Positions 1 through 10,187 of a stretch of DNA of 64,000 nt are shown one piece after another (the first letter of the stretch is position 1; each line of letters begins with the position of its first letter). The notes beneath the pieces were generated by a model. The model was not told the origin of the DNA and searched no databases. It was given only the letters and a program-made list of their open reading frames with translations. This DNA comes from Burkholderiaceae bacterium (GTDB lineage Bacteria > Pseudomonadota > Gammaproteobacteria > Burkholderiales > Burkholderiaceae_E): the NCBI GenBank assembly GCA_019635275.1, contig JAHBZV010000012.1, positions 1-64,000 of the forward strand, given 5' to 3'. The position numbers and the translations under genes were made by a program.

Positions 1-97
1 TGATGTCCTTCGCGACCGCGGTGCCGGCCAGCATCGCGCCTGCGACGAGCGGCAGCGCGCAGCGGCCGGCACGCTTCAGAAGCGGGAAAAGCTGCAT
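1..97 (-). CDS. Exported protein, N-terminal fragment (truncated by window edge)
   Basis: A reading frame starts at the ATG at 97-95 on the minus strand and runs off the left edge, so only 32 residues are visible. It begins MQLFPLLKR, has a hydrophobic core (LPLVAGAMLAGTAVA) and an Ala-x-Ala-like cleavage site before KDI, which is a classical Sec signal peptide. A strong Shine-Dalgarno (AGGAGA) precedes the ATG. It is divergent from the multiheme cytochrome operon, so a periplasmic or outer-membrane partner is possible, but the mature protein cannot be identified. Confidence 0.7.
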   Translation of the reverse strand, partial: MQLFPLLKRAGRCALPLVAGAMLAGTAVAKDI

Positions 98-527
98 GGA
101 GTCTCTCCTCATGGGGGTTCGGGCCCGGTCCGGGAGCCGGGGTCTGGGCGTAAGCGTTGCAAGGCACGTGCCAGCCTCGCCCCCGGCTGAAGGCTTTGAT
201 CGACAAGGGAAAGCCACCGGCGCCAGCCGGGTCGACTGATCGGAATCCATACACCTGGCGGCGGTCAGGATGTCCGTGGTTCGGACATCGACCGGGGTGG
301 AGCGGCTGCGGTGCCGGTTCGCCGGACAACGGCGCGGCGTGGCGCGCGCGCCACTCGACGCACTGCATCGCGCGAGGCCCCGGCGCCGCGCCCCTTGCCG
401 CAGATCAAGCAGCACGTTCGGCGCGTCGCTCGCCGGGCACGTCGTCTGGCCATCGCGCGCGTTGCCGGGTTAGAGTGAATCGGCCGATTCCGGCCGAACA
501 GCCGCTTTGAAAGATGCGCACCGCGCA
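98..527. other. Divergent intergenic region without a convincing gene
   Basis: These 430 bases separate the divergent exported protein from the decaheme cytochrome gene. Overlapping frames on both strands are Arg/Ala/Pro-rich and lack plausible ribosome binding sites, as expected of noncoding GC-rich DNA. The only clear structure is the palindrome at 477-490. Promoters for both flanking genes should lie here, but no confident -35/-10 pair can be assigned. Confidence 0.6.
477..490. promoter_or_regulatory. 14-bp perfect palindrome upstream of the cytochrome operon
   Basis: GAATCGGCCGATTC is a perfect palindrome centred about 45 bp upstream of the preferred cytochrome start at 528. It overlaps a second inverted repeat (TCGGCCG, ATTC spacer, CGGCCGA at 480-497). 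The position suits a regulator site, but no regulator gene lies next to it and GC-rich palindromes can arise by chance. Confidence 0.35.
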
Positions 528-1439
528 ATGAGACTCCCGGGCACAGACCGCGCGTTGCGCGCGCTCTTTGCGGCCAGCGCGGCGTGCCTGGCCGTCGTCG
601 TCGGCCTCGCGGCCGCGCAAGCGCCGACGGCGCCCGCTGGCGGCGCGCACTACGTGGGCGAGAAGGCGTGCATCGCGTGCCACGGCCAGGAGAACGCGCA
701 TTTCACGCAGACCCTCCATGCGAAGGCCTTCCGCCTGAATCCGAGGAACGAGAGCGAAGCGCGGGTCTGCGAGGCCTGCCACGGCCCCGGCTCGGCGCAC
801 GCGAGGAACGCAACGGACAAGCGCCTGATCATCGGCTTCACGAAAGGCTGGGGCACGCCGATCGAGGTCCAGGACGGGCAGTGCCTGGCTTGCCACCGCG
901 GGGGCAATCGCCTGCATTGGCCCGGCTCGATCCACGCCGACAACCGGGTCGGCTGCGCCGACTGCCACAACCCGATGGCGAGGCTGTCTGCCGGCGGCCT
1001 GCTGGTTCGGCAGAGCATCTCCGAGACGTGCTACCAGTGCCACGCGCAGCAGCGCGCCGAGTTCCGCAAGCGATCGCACATGCCGCTGCCCGAGGGCAAG
1101 ATGTCCTGTACCGATTGCCACAACCCGCACGGCTCTCCGACCGACGCGCTGATCAAGGCCGACAGCGTCAACCAGCTCTGCTATGCCTGCCACGCCGAGT
1201 TGCGCGGCCCGTTCGTCTGGGAGCACGCGCCGGTCCGCGAGAACTGCCTGAACTGCCACCTTCCGCACGGCTCGAACCACGACAAGCTGCTCGACAGCCC
1301 GCGACAGGTGCAGTGCCTCGCCTGCCACAACCCGGTGACCGGACATCCGGGCCAGCGTGCGATCGCGAGGCCCTGCGAGACCTGCCACACGAAGGTTCAC
1401 GGCAGCAACCACCCGTCCGGCGCGTCTCTGCTGCGCTGA
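528..1439 (+). CDS. DmsE/MtrA-family decaheme c-type cytochrome
   Basis: The protein (about 303 residues) has a signal peptide (hydrophobic segment ALFAASAACLAVVVGLAAA) and exactly ten CXXCH haem sites: CIACH, CEACH, CLACH, CADCH, CYQCH, CTDCH, CYACH, CLNCH, CLACH and CETCH. Length and haem count match periplasmic decahaems such as MtrA, MtoA, PioA and DmsE, which sit inside an MtrB-type barrel and carry electrons across the outer membrane. The ATG at 528 puts the signal peptide at the N-terminus; an in-frame TTG at 507 is possible but has no clear ribosome site. The barrel gene follows at once. Whether electrons flow out (respiration) or in (metal oxidation) cannot be told from sequence. Confidence 0.95.
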   Translation: MRLPGTDRALRALFAASAACLAVVVGLAAAQAPTAPAGGAHYVGEKACIACHGQENAHFTQTLHAKAFRLNPRNESEARVCEACHGPGSAHARNATDKRLIIGFTKGWGTPIEVQDGQCLACHRGGNRLHWPGSIHADNRVGCADCHNPMARLSAGGLLVRQSISETCYQCHAQQRAEFRKRSHMPLPEGKMSCTDCHNPHGSPTDALIKADSVNQLCYACHAELRGPFVWEHAPVRENCLNCHLPHGSNHDKLLDSPRQVQCLACHNPVTGHPGQRAIARPCETCHTKVHGSNHPSGASLLR

Positions 1440-1461
1440 GCCGGGCAAGGTTGCCGACGCG

Positions 1462-4218
1462 ATGGATACCCGCGACCGCCCTCCCGATGCGCGCCACCGC
1501 TGGCGCCGCCGTGCGCTGGCGTCGTGCGTCGGGGCAGCGCTCGCACCGGTCGCAGCCGGTTCCGCATGGGCCGACTCGGGGGTCGGCGTGGACACCGAAC
1601 TGGGCAACGCGCTGAATCCGTACGCGATCGGCACGACGCGGGAACGCGATTTCGAGGGCATGGGCGTGACCCCCTTTCCGCGCACGCCGACCGGCTGGCT
1701 GCATCGCTGGCCGCCCGCGGCGCCGCAGCCCACGCAATCCCCGTCGGGCTGGGAATACTCGGGCGCCATCGAGGCCGGGGCGATCTTCGGCGCAGGCAAC
1801 GAACGCTCCGCGCTGTTCCGGGCCTACAAGGACCTCGACAACGGGCCGTACCTGAACAAGTTCCGGATACAAGCCGACAAGCCCGACACGGCGCGATTCA
1901 TCGAGGTCTTCGGCGGCGGCACGGCCTTCGACGACCAGTTCTACTCGCTGCGGCTGGGACGCTACAACGACTGGCGGCTGCACGCGTTCTACGACGAGAC
2001 GCCGCACGTCTTCACCAGCACCTACCGCAGCCTCTGGCGCGGGGTGGGCAGCGGCAGCCTGACGCTGAACCGGCTGGCGCCGGGCGGCACGACCGACCGG
2101 TCCGCCACGAACGCCGACATCCGGGCGGCGGTGAGCGCCACGCCGTTCTCCGAACTGGGGATCGTGCGCAGGAAGGGCGGCGTACGCATCGACGCGAACC
2201 TTCCCGGCGACTGGAAGGTGTTCGCCAGCTACACGAGCGAGAAGCGGCAGGGGGCGAAGCCTTCCTCGGCGGCATTCGGAGGCGGCGGCGGCGCGGGCGG
2301 CGGTGGCACGGGCGGCGCCGGCGGAGGTGGCGGCAGCGGCGGCGGCGGAGGTGGCGGCGGCGGTGGCACGGGTGGCGGCGGCGCGGGTGGCGGCGGAGGG
2401 GGCGCCAGCCTCGACGTGCCCGAGTCCGTCGACAGCGACACGCACGACATCGTGGCCGGCGTGCAGTGGGCGGACACGTCGAGCAGCTTCAACGCGCAAG
2501 TCTCGGCTTCGTTCTTCCGCAACAACCTCGCGACGACGACGTTCGAGAATCCGCTGTTCGTGACACCGGCCAACGGCCTCGCGGCCGGCGCCGGCTCGGG
2601 AGCGCTCCCGATCGGCCGCCTCGGCCTGGATCCGGACAACGACTCGCTCGGCTTCAAGGGCGAATACGCGCGTCGCCTCCCCGACTTCTTCAACGGCTAC
2701 TTCACCGCCGTGGTGTCGGCCAACCGGATGCGGCAGAACGACGACCTGATCGCGCCGACGCCGTATGCCGGCGCACTGGTCGACGGCGTGCCCGGCGGCG
2801 CGTGGAACACGGCCGCGTCGCTGGGCAGGCCATCCGCCGGGGCGAAGATCGACTCGCGGCTGGTCGACCTGGGCCTGAGCCTGAAGCCGACCAGCAAGCT
2901 CGCAGTGAAAGGCAAGGTCCGCCGCTTCGAGACCGAGAACTCGACACGGTACTGGTCGTGCAACCGGCTGACGGGCCAGTGGGGCCAGCTGAACAACGAC
3001 GGAAGTGGCGCCGCGATGGTCAACGCGCCGGTCTACGCCGCCGGCGGCTGCGACGTCGCCGCGGTGCAGGCGCTCGGCGTCGTCCCGGACGTCGGCAACG
3101 TGCGGATCGGCAGCATTCCCTACGACTACACGCAGACCCAGTACGTGCTGTCGGCCGACTACCGCCTGGGCCGGCAGCGCAACCTGGGCCTCGCAGTCGA
3201 GCGCGAGGACTACGAGCGCCGTTTCCGCGAGCGCAAGGAAACCTGGGAACACAAGCTGAGGCTGAGCTACGTCGATCGCAGCTTCGAGCGCGGCACGCTG
3301 CGCCTGTCCTGGGAGCACGGCAGACGGCGGGGCAGCGACTACGTGGCCGACCCGGCGGGCGCGTTCTACAGCTCCGGGCTCGGCCCGCTGCCCACCACCC
3401 CCGGAAACGTGACCAGTTGGATCCACCTGCTGCCGCAACTGCGCAGGTTCGACCTGGCCGACCGCGACCAGGACACGCTGAATGCGCGCCTGAACTATGC
3501 GCTGCGATCGGACCTCGATGCCGGCCTGTCGCTGCAGTGGAAGGATGCGCGATACCCCGACTCGGACTACGGCCGCACCGGCCACCAGAAGCGGAACTCG
3601 CTGAACGTCGACGTCAACTGGCAGGCCAGCCCCGCCATGGGCGTCTACGGCTTCTACTCGTACCAGAACGGGCAGGTGACGCAGGCCGACATCCAGCCGG
3701 GCGGAGCGTGCGTCATCACGGGTGCGGCCACGCCGAGCCAGGCGGCCACCGCTGCCCTGCTCGCCGCCTGCGCGACGCCGGGCAGCACCCTGCTCCCGCT
3801 GGACCGCCGCTGGGCATTGACCCAGCAGGACCGCAGCGACGTCGTCGGCGTCGGCGTGTCGATGAATTTCGGCAAGGCGCGGCTCGACGCGAGCTACACC
3901 CGGGTGAACGGTCGCACCACGATGGATCCGCAATACGGCGTCGGCATCCCGGCGGCGATCCAGTCGCAGACGACCGCAGCACTCTCGTCGCTGCGCTTCG
4001 CGCAGAACATCCTGGAAACCAGCCTGGTGGTGCCCATCGACCGGCGGCTTTCCGTGCGCCTCCTGCTGCGGTACGAAGACGGCCGGATTCGCGACCTCGA
4101 GTACGACAGCGCCGGCGCCGGCGCGGCGGCGGGGTCGACCCAGCACACGTCGCTCGACGCCGGCCCGCAGGACTACCGGGCCGCGCTGCTCGGCGCCTTC
4201 GTCAGGCTCGACTTCTGA
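1462..4218 (+). CDS. MtrB/PioB-family outer-membrane beta-barrel with glycine-rich insert
   Basis: The 918-residue protein has an N-terminal signal region (LASCVGAALAPVAAGSAWA), many alternating amphipathic strands and a C-terminal Phe, typical of an outer-membrane barrel. Its place after the decahaem gene and its length (MtrB family usually about 650-900) support the assignment. The start at 1462 is preferred because it begins the signal region; the frame is open further upstream but overlaps the cytochrome gene. Residues 273-314 (2278-2403) are almost pure glycine with isolated Ala, Thr and Ser and probably form an external loop. I see no N-terminal CXXC like the one in Shewanella MtrB. Role inferred: sheath for the decahaem across the outer membrane. 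Confidence 0.9.
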   Translation: MDTRDRPPDARHRWRRRALASCVGAALAPVAAGSAWADSGVGVDTELGNALNPYAIGTTRERDFEGMGVTPFPRTPTGWLHRWPPAAPQPTQSPSGWEYSGAIEAGAIFGAGNERSALFRAYKDLDNGPYLNKFRIQADKPDTARFIEVFGGGTAFDDQFYSLRLGRYNDWRLHAFYDETPHVFTSTYRSLWRGVGSGSLTLNRLAPGGTTDRSATNADIRAAVSATPFSELGIVRRKGGVRIDANLPGDWKVFASYTSEKRQGAKPSSAAFGGGGGAGGGGTGGAGGGGGSGGGGGGGGGGTGGGGAGGGGGGASLDVPESVDSDTHDIVAGVQWADTSSSFNAQVSASFFRNNLATTTFENPLFVTPANGLAAGAGSGALPIGRLGLDPDNDSLGFKGEYARRLPDFFNGYFTAVVSANRMRQNDDLIAPTPYAGALVDGVPGGAWNTAASLGRPSAGAKIDSRLVDLGLSLKPTSKLAVKGKVRRFETENSTRYWSCNRLTGQWGQLNNDGSGAAMVNAPVYAAGGCDVAAVQALGVVPDVGNVRIGSIPYDYTQTQYVLSADYRLGRQRNLGLAVEREDYERRFRERKETWEHKLRLSYVDRSFERGTLRLSWEHGRRRGSDYVADPAGAFYSSGLGPLPTTPGNVTSWIHLLPQLRRFDLADRDQDTLNARLNYALRSDLDAGLSLQWKDARYPDSDYGRTGHQKRNSLNVDVNWQASPAMGVYGFYSYQNGQVTQADIQPGGACVITGAATPSQAATAALLAACATPGSTLLPLDRRWALTQQDRSDVVGVGVSMNFGKARLDASYTRVNGRTTMDPQYGVGIPAAIQSQTTAALSSLRFAQNILETSLVVPIDRRLSVRLLLRYEDGRIRDLEYDSAGAGAAAGSTQHTSLDAGPQDYRAALLGAFVRLDF
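2278..2403 (+). repeat. Glycine-codon low-complexity tract inside the mtrB-like gene
   Basis: The 126-base stretch is built of GGC/GGT/GGA codons and encodes 42 residues, of which 36 are Gly, 3 Ala, 2 Thr and 1 Ser. It stays in frame and the barrel resumes on both sides, so it is an in-frame expansion rather than damage. Such tracts are prone to slippage and may vary in length between strains. Confidence 0.9.
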
Positions 4219-4232
4219 GGCGAGGAGCCACG

Positions 4233-4862
4233 ATGCCCGCCACGACGATCGCGCGCGCCATGGCCGGGCTGCTGCTCGTGGCCGCCGCGCCGGCTTCCGG
4301 CGACGCCGACCGCGCGAAGGAGCTGGCCACGACCGTTTGCGCCGGTTGCCACGGCCCCGACGGCAACAGCCCCGCGCCGACCTTTCCGAAGCTGGCCGGC
4401 GTGCAACGCGAGTACCTGGCAAAGCAGCTGAACGACTACTTCGTCGGCGCACGCAAGCACTACACGATGGTGCGCAAGCGCGAAGCCGAGATGATGGCGC
4501 CGATCGTCTCGACGCTTCAGCGCGACGAGGTCGGGCCCCTTGCCGCCTGGTATGCCTCGCAGAAGCCGTCCCCGGGCACCGTCGAAGACGCGAAGCTCGC
4601 CGAGGCGGGCCGCAAGATCTACCTCGACGGCAATCCGGACTCGGGCGTCGCGGCCTGCGCCGGTTGCCACGGGGAAGACGGTGCCGGCCACCCGCGCTAC
4701 CCGCGCCTGGCGGGCCAGTACCAGGCGTACACGATCGAGCAGATGAACCAGTTCCGCAGCGGCGCCCGCAGCAACGATCGCGGGCGCGTGATGCGACTGC
4801 TCGCGGGGCGGATGACCGACGAGGAGATCAAGGCCGTCGCCGAGTACATCGCCGGCCTGTGA
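4233..4862 (+). CDS. Cytochrome c4-type dihaem cytochrome c
   Basis: The 209-residue protein has a signal peptide (AMAGLLLVAAAPASG) and two homologous cytochrome c domains, each with CAGCHG (near residues 36 and 142) and later Met residues able to act as axial ligands. Two-domain size and GPDGNSP/GEDGAGHP sequences match cytochrome c4, a periplasmic or membrane-attached electron shuttle. It follows the barrel gene by 14 bases with a GAGGAG ribosome site, so it is very likely co-transcribed and could link the decahaem to inner-membrane oxidases or quinol chemistry (inference). Confidence 0.93.
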   Translation: MPATTIARAMAGLLLVAAAPASGDADRAKELATTVCAGCHGPDGNSPAPTFPKLAGVQREYLAKQLNDYFVGARKHYTMVRKREAEMMAPIVSTLQRDEVGPLAAWYASQKPSPGTVEDAKLAEAGRKIYLDGNPDSGVAACAGCHGEDGAGHPRYPRLAGQYQAYTIEQMNQFRSGARSNDRGRVMRLLAGRMTDEEIKAVAEYIAGL

Positions 4863-4870
4863 AGGCGGCG

Positions 4871-5239
4871 TCAGAGCAGCTTCGTCGCTCCGAGGATCAG
4901 GGCGGTCTGCGCGGTGAGCGCCGCGAGGCCCCACTTGACGAGATCGACCTTCGCCTCCGCGATGCGCGAGTGCGTCTCGGCGATGCGCGAGTTCGTTTCG
5001 GCGATGCTCGCGCGGTTCTCGGCGAGATCGCGCGTCAGGCGGATCTCGAGATCGGCGATCGCGCGCGTGGTCGCGGACTGCAGCATCGCGACGTCGCGCT
5101 TGGTGGCCAGCACCTCGGCGTGAAGGCTGTAGCGCTCGTCGACCGAACGATCGAACAGGTCGACGACCGCCCGCGCCCGGTCGGGCGCGACACCGGCCGA
5201 GACCAGCGCCTCGAGCAGGGCCACCGAGAACGATCCCAT
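4871..5239 (-). CDS. Small coiled-coil protein with C-terminal membrane anchor (DUF1640-like)
   Basis: The 122-residue protein starts MGSFSVALLEAL. Its middle is a long helix with heptad-like repetition (SIAETNSRIAETHSRIAEAK), and it ends in a hydrophobic segment (WGLAALTAQTALILGATKLL) that would form one transmembrane helix. This layout resembles the DUF1640/CCDC90 family of small membrane-anchored coiled coils. The frame is open further upstream, but that extension is Arg/Pro-rich and improbable. It converges with the cytochrome c4 gene, 8 bases away. No function can be assigned. Confidence 0.8.
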   Translation of the reverse strand: MGSFSVALLEALVSAGVAPDRARAVVDLFDRSVDERYSLHAEVLATKRDVAMLQSATTRAIADLEIRLTRDLAENRASIAETNSRIAETHSRIAEAKVDLVKWGLAALTAQTALILGATKLL

Positions 5240-5355
5240 GCCGGCCAGCTTAGCAGTGCGGGTACGGCGGGACAATCGGCCGGGTGGCCGACGGCATGAC
5301 GCCATCGAGGGAGCGCCTTTCGGGGTGTCTCCTTCCCCCTGAGTGCCCCCTTGGT

Positions 5356-7443
<2,088 letters not shown>

Positions 7444-7645
7444 GGAGGTCGTCCTCGGGATCGGGCATTGCCGCTCGATGCCGACGCTCGGCGCACACGC
7501 CCCGCGTCGTGAGTTCTTCCAGATTAGCGCGAATCGGTCGTCGGGTTCGCTGCGGCCCTGACGCCAATACCTACATCCGGAATGTGTTTGACAGCGCCGC
7601 GAGCCCCGCAGTATCAATCGGTGCAACGCATCCGTGGTCGAGCCG

Positions 7646-7915
7646 ATGCCCCGCCTGGTCTTCACGCAGCAACTGCGTCGCTTCACCGAAGTGCCCGAGA
7701 TCGACTCGGACGCCGGTTCGCTGAGGCTGGCGCTCGAGGAGGCGTTCGCGGTGAATCCGCAGCTGCGCGGTTACGTGCTCGACGACCAGGCGCACCTGCG
7801 CCCGCACCTCGCGGTGTTCATCGACGGGCGCAGGCTGCGCGATCGCACGCAACTCGACGTGCCGCTGCCGGCCGACGGCACCGTCTACGTGCTTCAGGCG
7901 CTCTCCGGAGGATGA
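7646..7915 (+). CDS. MoaD/ThiS-family beta-grasp protein
   Basis: The 89-residue protein has the ubiquitin-like beta-grasp pattern and ends in Gly-Gly (ALSGG), the tail adenylated or thiocarboxylated in MoaD, ThiS and relatives. An in-frame GTG at 7634 is a less likely start. Its stop codon overlaps a potential ATG of the next gene, so the two are translationally linked. No MoaE, ThiG or E1-like enzyme is in the window; the partner is the BNR-repeat protein downstream, suggesting a role other than standard molybdopterin or thiamin synthesis (inference). Confidence 0.88.
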   Translation: MPRLVFTQQLRRFTEVPEIDSDAGSLRLALEEAFAVNPQLRGYVLDDQAHLRPHLAVFIDGRRLRDRTQLDVPLPADGTVYVLQALSGG

Positions 7916-7917
7916 CG

Positions 7918-9021
7918 ATGAGCGCGCGCGCCTGGGTCGCGACCCGCAAGGGGCTGTTCGAACTTCGCCGCCAGCGCGCGCAATGGCGCATCGCGTCGGT
8001 GAGCTTCCTCGGCGATCCGGTCAGCGCGGTGTTGCCGGCCGATCCCTCGGCGCCGGGCCGCCCGATGATCGCGGCGCTCAACCTCGGCCATTTCGGGGTC
8101 AAGTGCCACGCGTCCGACGATGGCGGACGCCGCTGGCGCGAGGTGAGCGCGCCCGCGTTCCCCGCGCAGCCGGCCGACGCGCGCGACGACGTCGAGTGGA
8201 AGCTGCTGCAGGTCTGGTCGTTGGCGGCCAACGGCGACGCGATCTGGGCCGGATCGCTGCCCGGCGGCCTGTTCCGCAGCGCCGACGGCGCCGCATCCTG
8301 GCAGCTGTGCGAATCGCTATGGAACGACCCGCGCCGGCGCGAGTGGTCCGGCGGCGGCTACGACGCGCCCGGCATCCATTCGATCGTGCTCGACCCGCGC
8401 GACCGCGACCCGGCTCGCCAGCGCGTCTTGGTCGGCGTGAGCACCGGCGGTGCGTGGGCGAGCCGCGACGGCGGCACCAGCTGGACCCCTGCCGCGCGCG
8501 GGATGCGCGCCGACTACATGCCGCCCGAGCGCGCCTTCGACGACACGGCGCAGGACGTGCACCGGATCGTCGCCTGCGCATCGCGCCCCGAGCACCTCTG
8601 GTGCCAGCACCACAACGGCATCTGGCGCTCGACCGACGCGGCCACGTCGTGGCAGCAGGTCACCGGCGTGCCGGTGTCCGACTTCGGCTTCACCGTCGCC
8701 GTCGACCCGAACGATCCGGCACGCGCGTGGTTCGTGCCGGCAGTGGCCGACCAGCGTCGCGTACCGGTCGACGCGGCACTCTGTGTGCTGCGCACCGCAG
8801 ACGGTGGCGCCACCTTCACCGCGCTGCGCGAGGGCCTGCCGCAGGCGCACTGCTACGACCTCGTCTACCGCCACGGCCTCGATGTCGGCGCCGACGGCCG
8901 CACGCTGCTGATGGGTTCGACGACGGGCAGCCTGTGGGCGAGCGACGACGGCGGCGAGCGCTGGCAAGCAGTGTCGACCTCGCTGCCGCCGATCCACGCG
9001 GTCGTGCTCGAACGCTCGTAG
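7918..9021 (+). CDS. BNR/sortilin-type beta-propeller protein
   Basis: The 367-residue protein contains repeated Asp-box motifs (S-x-D-x-G-x-x-W, such as SDDGGRRW, SRDGGTSW, STDAATSW, SDDGGERW) at blade-like spacing, as in sialidases and Vps10/sortilin propellers. There is no signal peptide, so it is probably cytoplasmic and not a secreted sialidase. The ATG at 7918 is favoured over 7912 because GGAGGA at 7907-7912 sits 5 bases ahead. It is tightly coupled to the MoaD/ThiS gene. Exact function unknown. Confidence 0.88.
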   Translation: MSARAWVATRKGLFELRRQRAQWRIASVSFLGDPVSAVLPADPSAPGRPMIAALNLGHFGVKCHASDDGGRRWREVSAPAFPAQPADARDDVEWKLLQVWSLAANGDAIWAGSLPGGLFRSADGAASWQLCESLWNDPRRREWSGGGYDAPGIHSIVLDPRDRDPARQRVLVGVSTGGAWASRDGGTSWTPAARGMRADYMPPERAFDDTAQDVHRIVACASRPEHLWCQHHNGIWRSTDAATSWQQVTGVPVSDFGFTVAVDPNDPARAWFVPAVADQRRVPVDAALCVLRTADGGATFTALREGLPQAHCYDLVYRHGLDVGADGRTLLMGSTTGSLWASDDGGERWQAVSTSLPPIHAVVLERS

Positions 9022-9073
9022 GCCTGGCGCTGCAACGCTGCGGCGCGCACCGGCGCCGGCGAGTGCGCGGGGG

Positions 9074-10135
9074 TCAGGCCGGAATCAGGCGCAGCTGCCC
9101 CGGATCGACGCCGACGTGCACCCGCGCGCCGGGCGCGAAGCCCGGGTCGCCGAGCGCGTGCGGCTGGTCGGCGATCAGCTCGACGTCGCCGGCGCGGACG
9201 CGGTAGCGGACGAACTCGCCGAGGAACTCGCGCTCGGACACGGTCGCCGCGACCCAGTGCCGCGAGGCGTTGCCCGGCGCCGCGCTCAGCGCGACGCTGT
9301 GCGGCCGGAACGCGATCTCCACGCGGCCCGTCCGGCCGACCGACCCCGCAGGCAGCCCCACGGTGCCCAGCGACGAGGCGACCGCGCCGCCCGCCGCCTC
9401 GCCCGGCACCAGGTTGATCGTGCCGACGAACTCGGCGACGAAGCGGTTGACCGGGTCGTCGTAGAGCGCGGTGGGCGCGCCCACCTGCTGGATCACGCCC
9501 TGGTGCATCACCGCGATCCGGTCGGCGGTCGTCATCGCCTCCTCCTGGTCGTGCGTGACGAAGATCGTCGTGATCGCCAGCTGCTTCTGCATCGCGACCA
9601 GCTCGCGCCGCATGTGGTGGCGCAGCTTCGCGTCGAGGTTCGACAGCGGCTCGTCGAGCAACAGCACGCGCGGCTCGATCGCGAGCGTGCGCGCGAGCGC
9701 CACGCGCTGCTGCTGGCCACCCGAGAGCTGGCCGGGCCGCCGCCCGGCGTACTCGGTGAGCCCCACCAGTTCCAGCGCCCGCGCGACCTTCTCGCGCACC
9801 GTCGCGCGCGGCAAGCGGCGTTCCTCGAGGCCGAACGCGACGTTCTCGCCCACGGTCATGTGCGGCCACAGCGCGTAGCTCTGGAAGACCATGCCGACGT
9901 TGCGCTTCCACGGCGGCACTCCGGTCACGTCCTCGCCGTCGATCAGGATCGCGCCGCGCTGCGCGCGGTTGAAGCCCGCGATGAGGCGCAGCAGCGTCGA
10001 CTTGCCGCACCCGGAGGGTCCGAGCAGCGCGAAGAACTCGCCGGGCTCGACGACCATGTCGATGTCGCGCAGCACGACGTTCGTGCCGAAAGCGAGGTTC
10101 ACGTCGCGCGCCTCGACTCTGACCGGACCCTTCAC
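9074..10135 (-). CDS. ABC transporter ATP-binding protein (Fe3+/2-aminoethylphosphonate/spermidine type)
   Basis: The 353-residue ATPase has Walker A GPSGCGKST, signature LSGGQQQR, Walker B VLLLDEP, the H-loop THDQEEAM and a C-terminal TOBE-like regulatory domain. This is the layout of FbpC/PotA/UgpC-type importers. A GTG start at 10135 is chosen because GAGGAG lies 6 bases upstream; the open frame continues upstream into repeat-like sequence. It follows the permease and binding-protein genes on the same strand, completing an importer. The substrate is uncertain: ferric iron and phosphonate systems share this architecture. Confidence 0.93.
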   Translation of the reverse strand: MKGPVRVEARDVNLAFGTNVVLRDIDMVVEPGEFFALLGPSGCGKSTLLRLIAGFNRAQRGAILIDGEDVTGVPPWKRNVGMVFQSYALWPHMTVGENVAFGLEERRLPRATVREKVARALELVGLTEYAGRRPGQLSGGQQQRVALARTLAIEPRVLLLDEPLSNLDAKLRHHMRRELVAMQKQLAITTIFVTHDQEEAMTTADRIAVMHQGVIQQVGAPTALYDDPVNRFVAEFVGTINLVPGEAAGGAVASSLGTVGLPAGSVGRTGRVEIAFRPHSVALSAAPGNASRHWVAATVSEREFLGEFVRYRVRAGDVELIADQPHALGDPGFAPGARVHVGVDPGQLRLIPA

Positions 10136-10156
10136 GTTCGACTCCTCATGAGCTTC

Positions 10157-10184
10157 TCCTCGTGCGCCTGTCCTCGTGCGCCTG
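10157..10184. repeat. Tandem 14-bp duplication between permease and ATPase genes
   Basis: TCCTCGTGCGCCTG occurs twice in direct tandem (10157-10170 and 10171-10184), directly after the permease stop codon. On the coding strand each copy carries GAGGA, so together with the ATPase's own site the linker holds three Shine-Dalgarno-like runs. Confidence 0.85.
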
Positions 10185-10187
10185 TCC

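Noticed and set aside
2278-2403. Sequencing error or frameshift in the polyglycine tract
   Set aside because: The frame is intact on both sides and the barrel sequence resumes with normal composition.
1168-4452. A 1094-codon open frame on the minus strand opposite the mtrB-like and cytochrome c4 genes
   Set aside because: It is Arg/Ala/Gly-rich, has no recognisable domain and mirrors the codon structure of real plus-strand genes; an antisense artefact of high GC.
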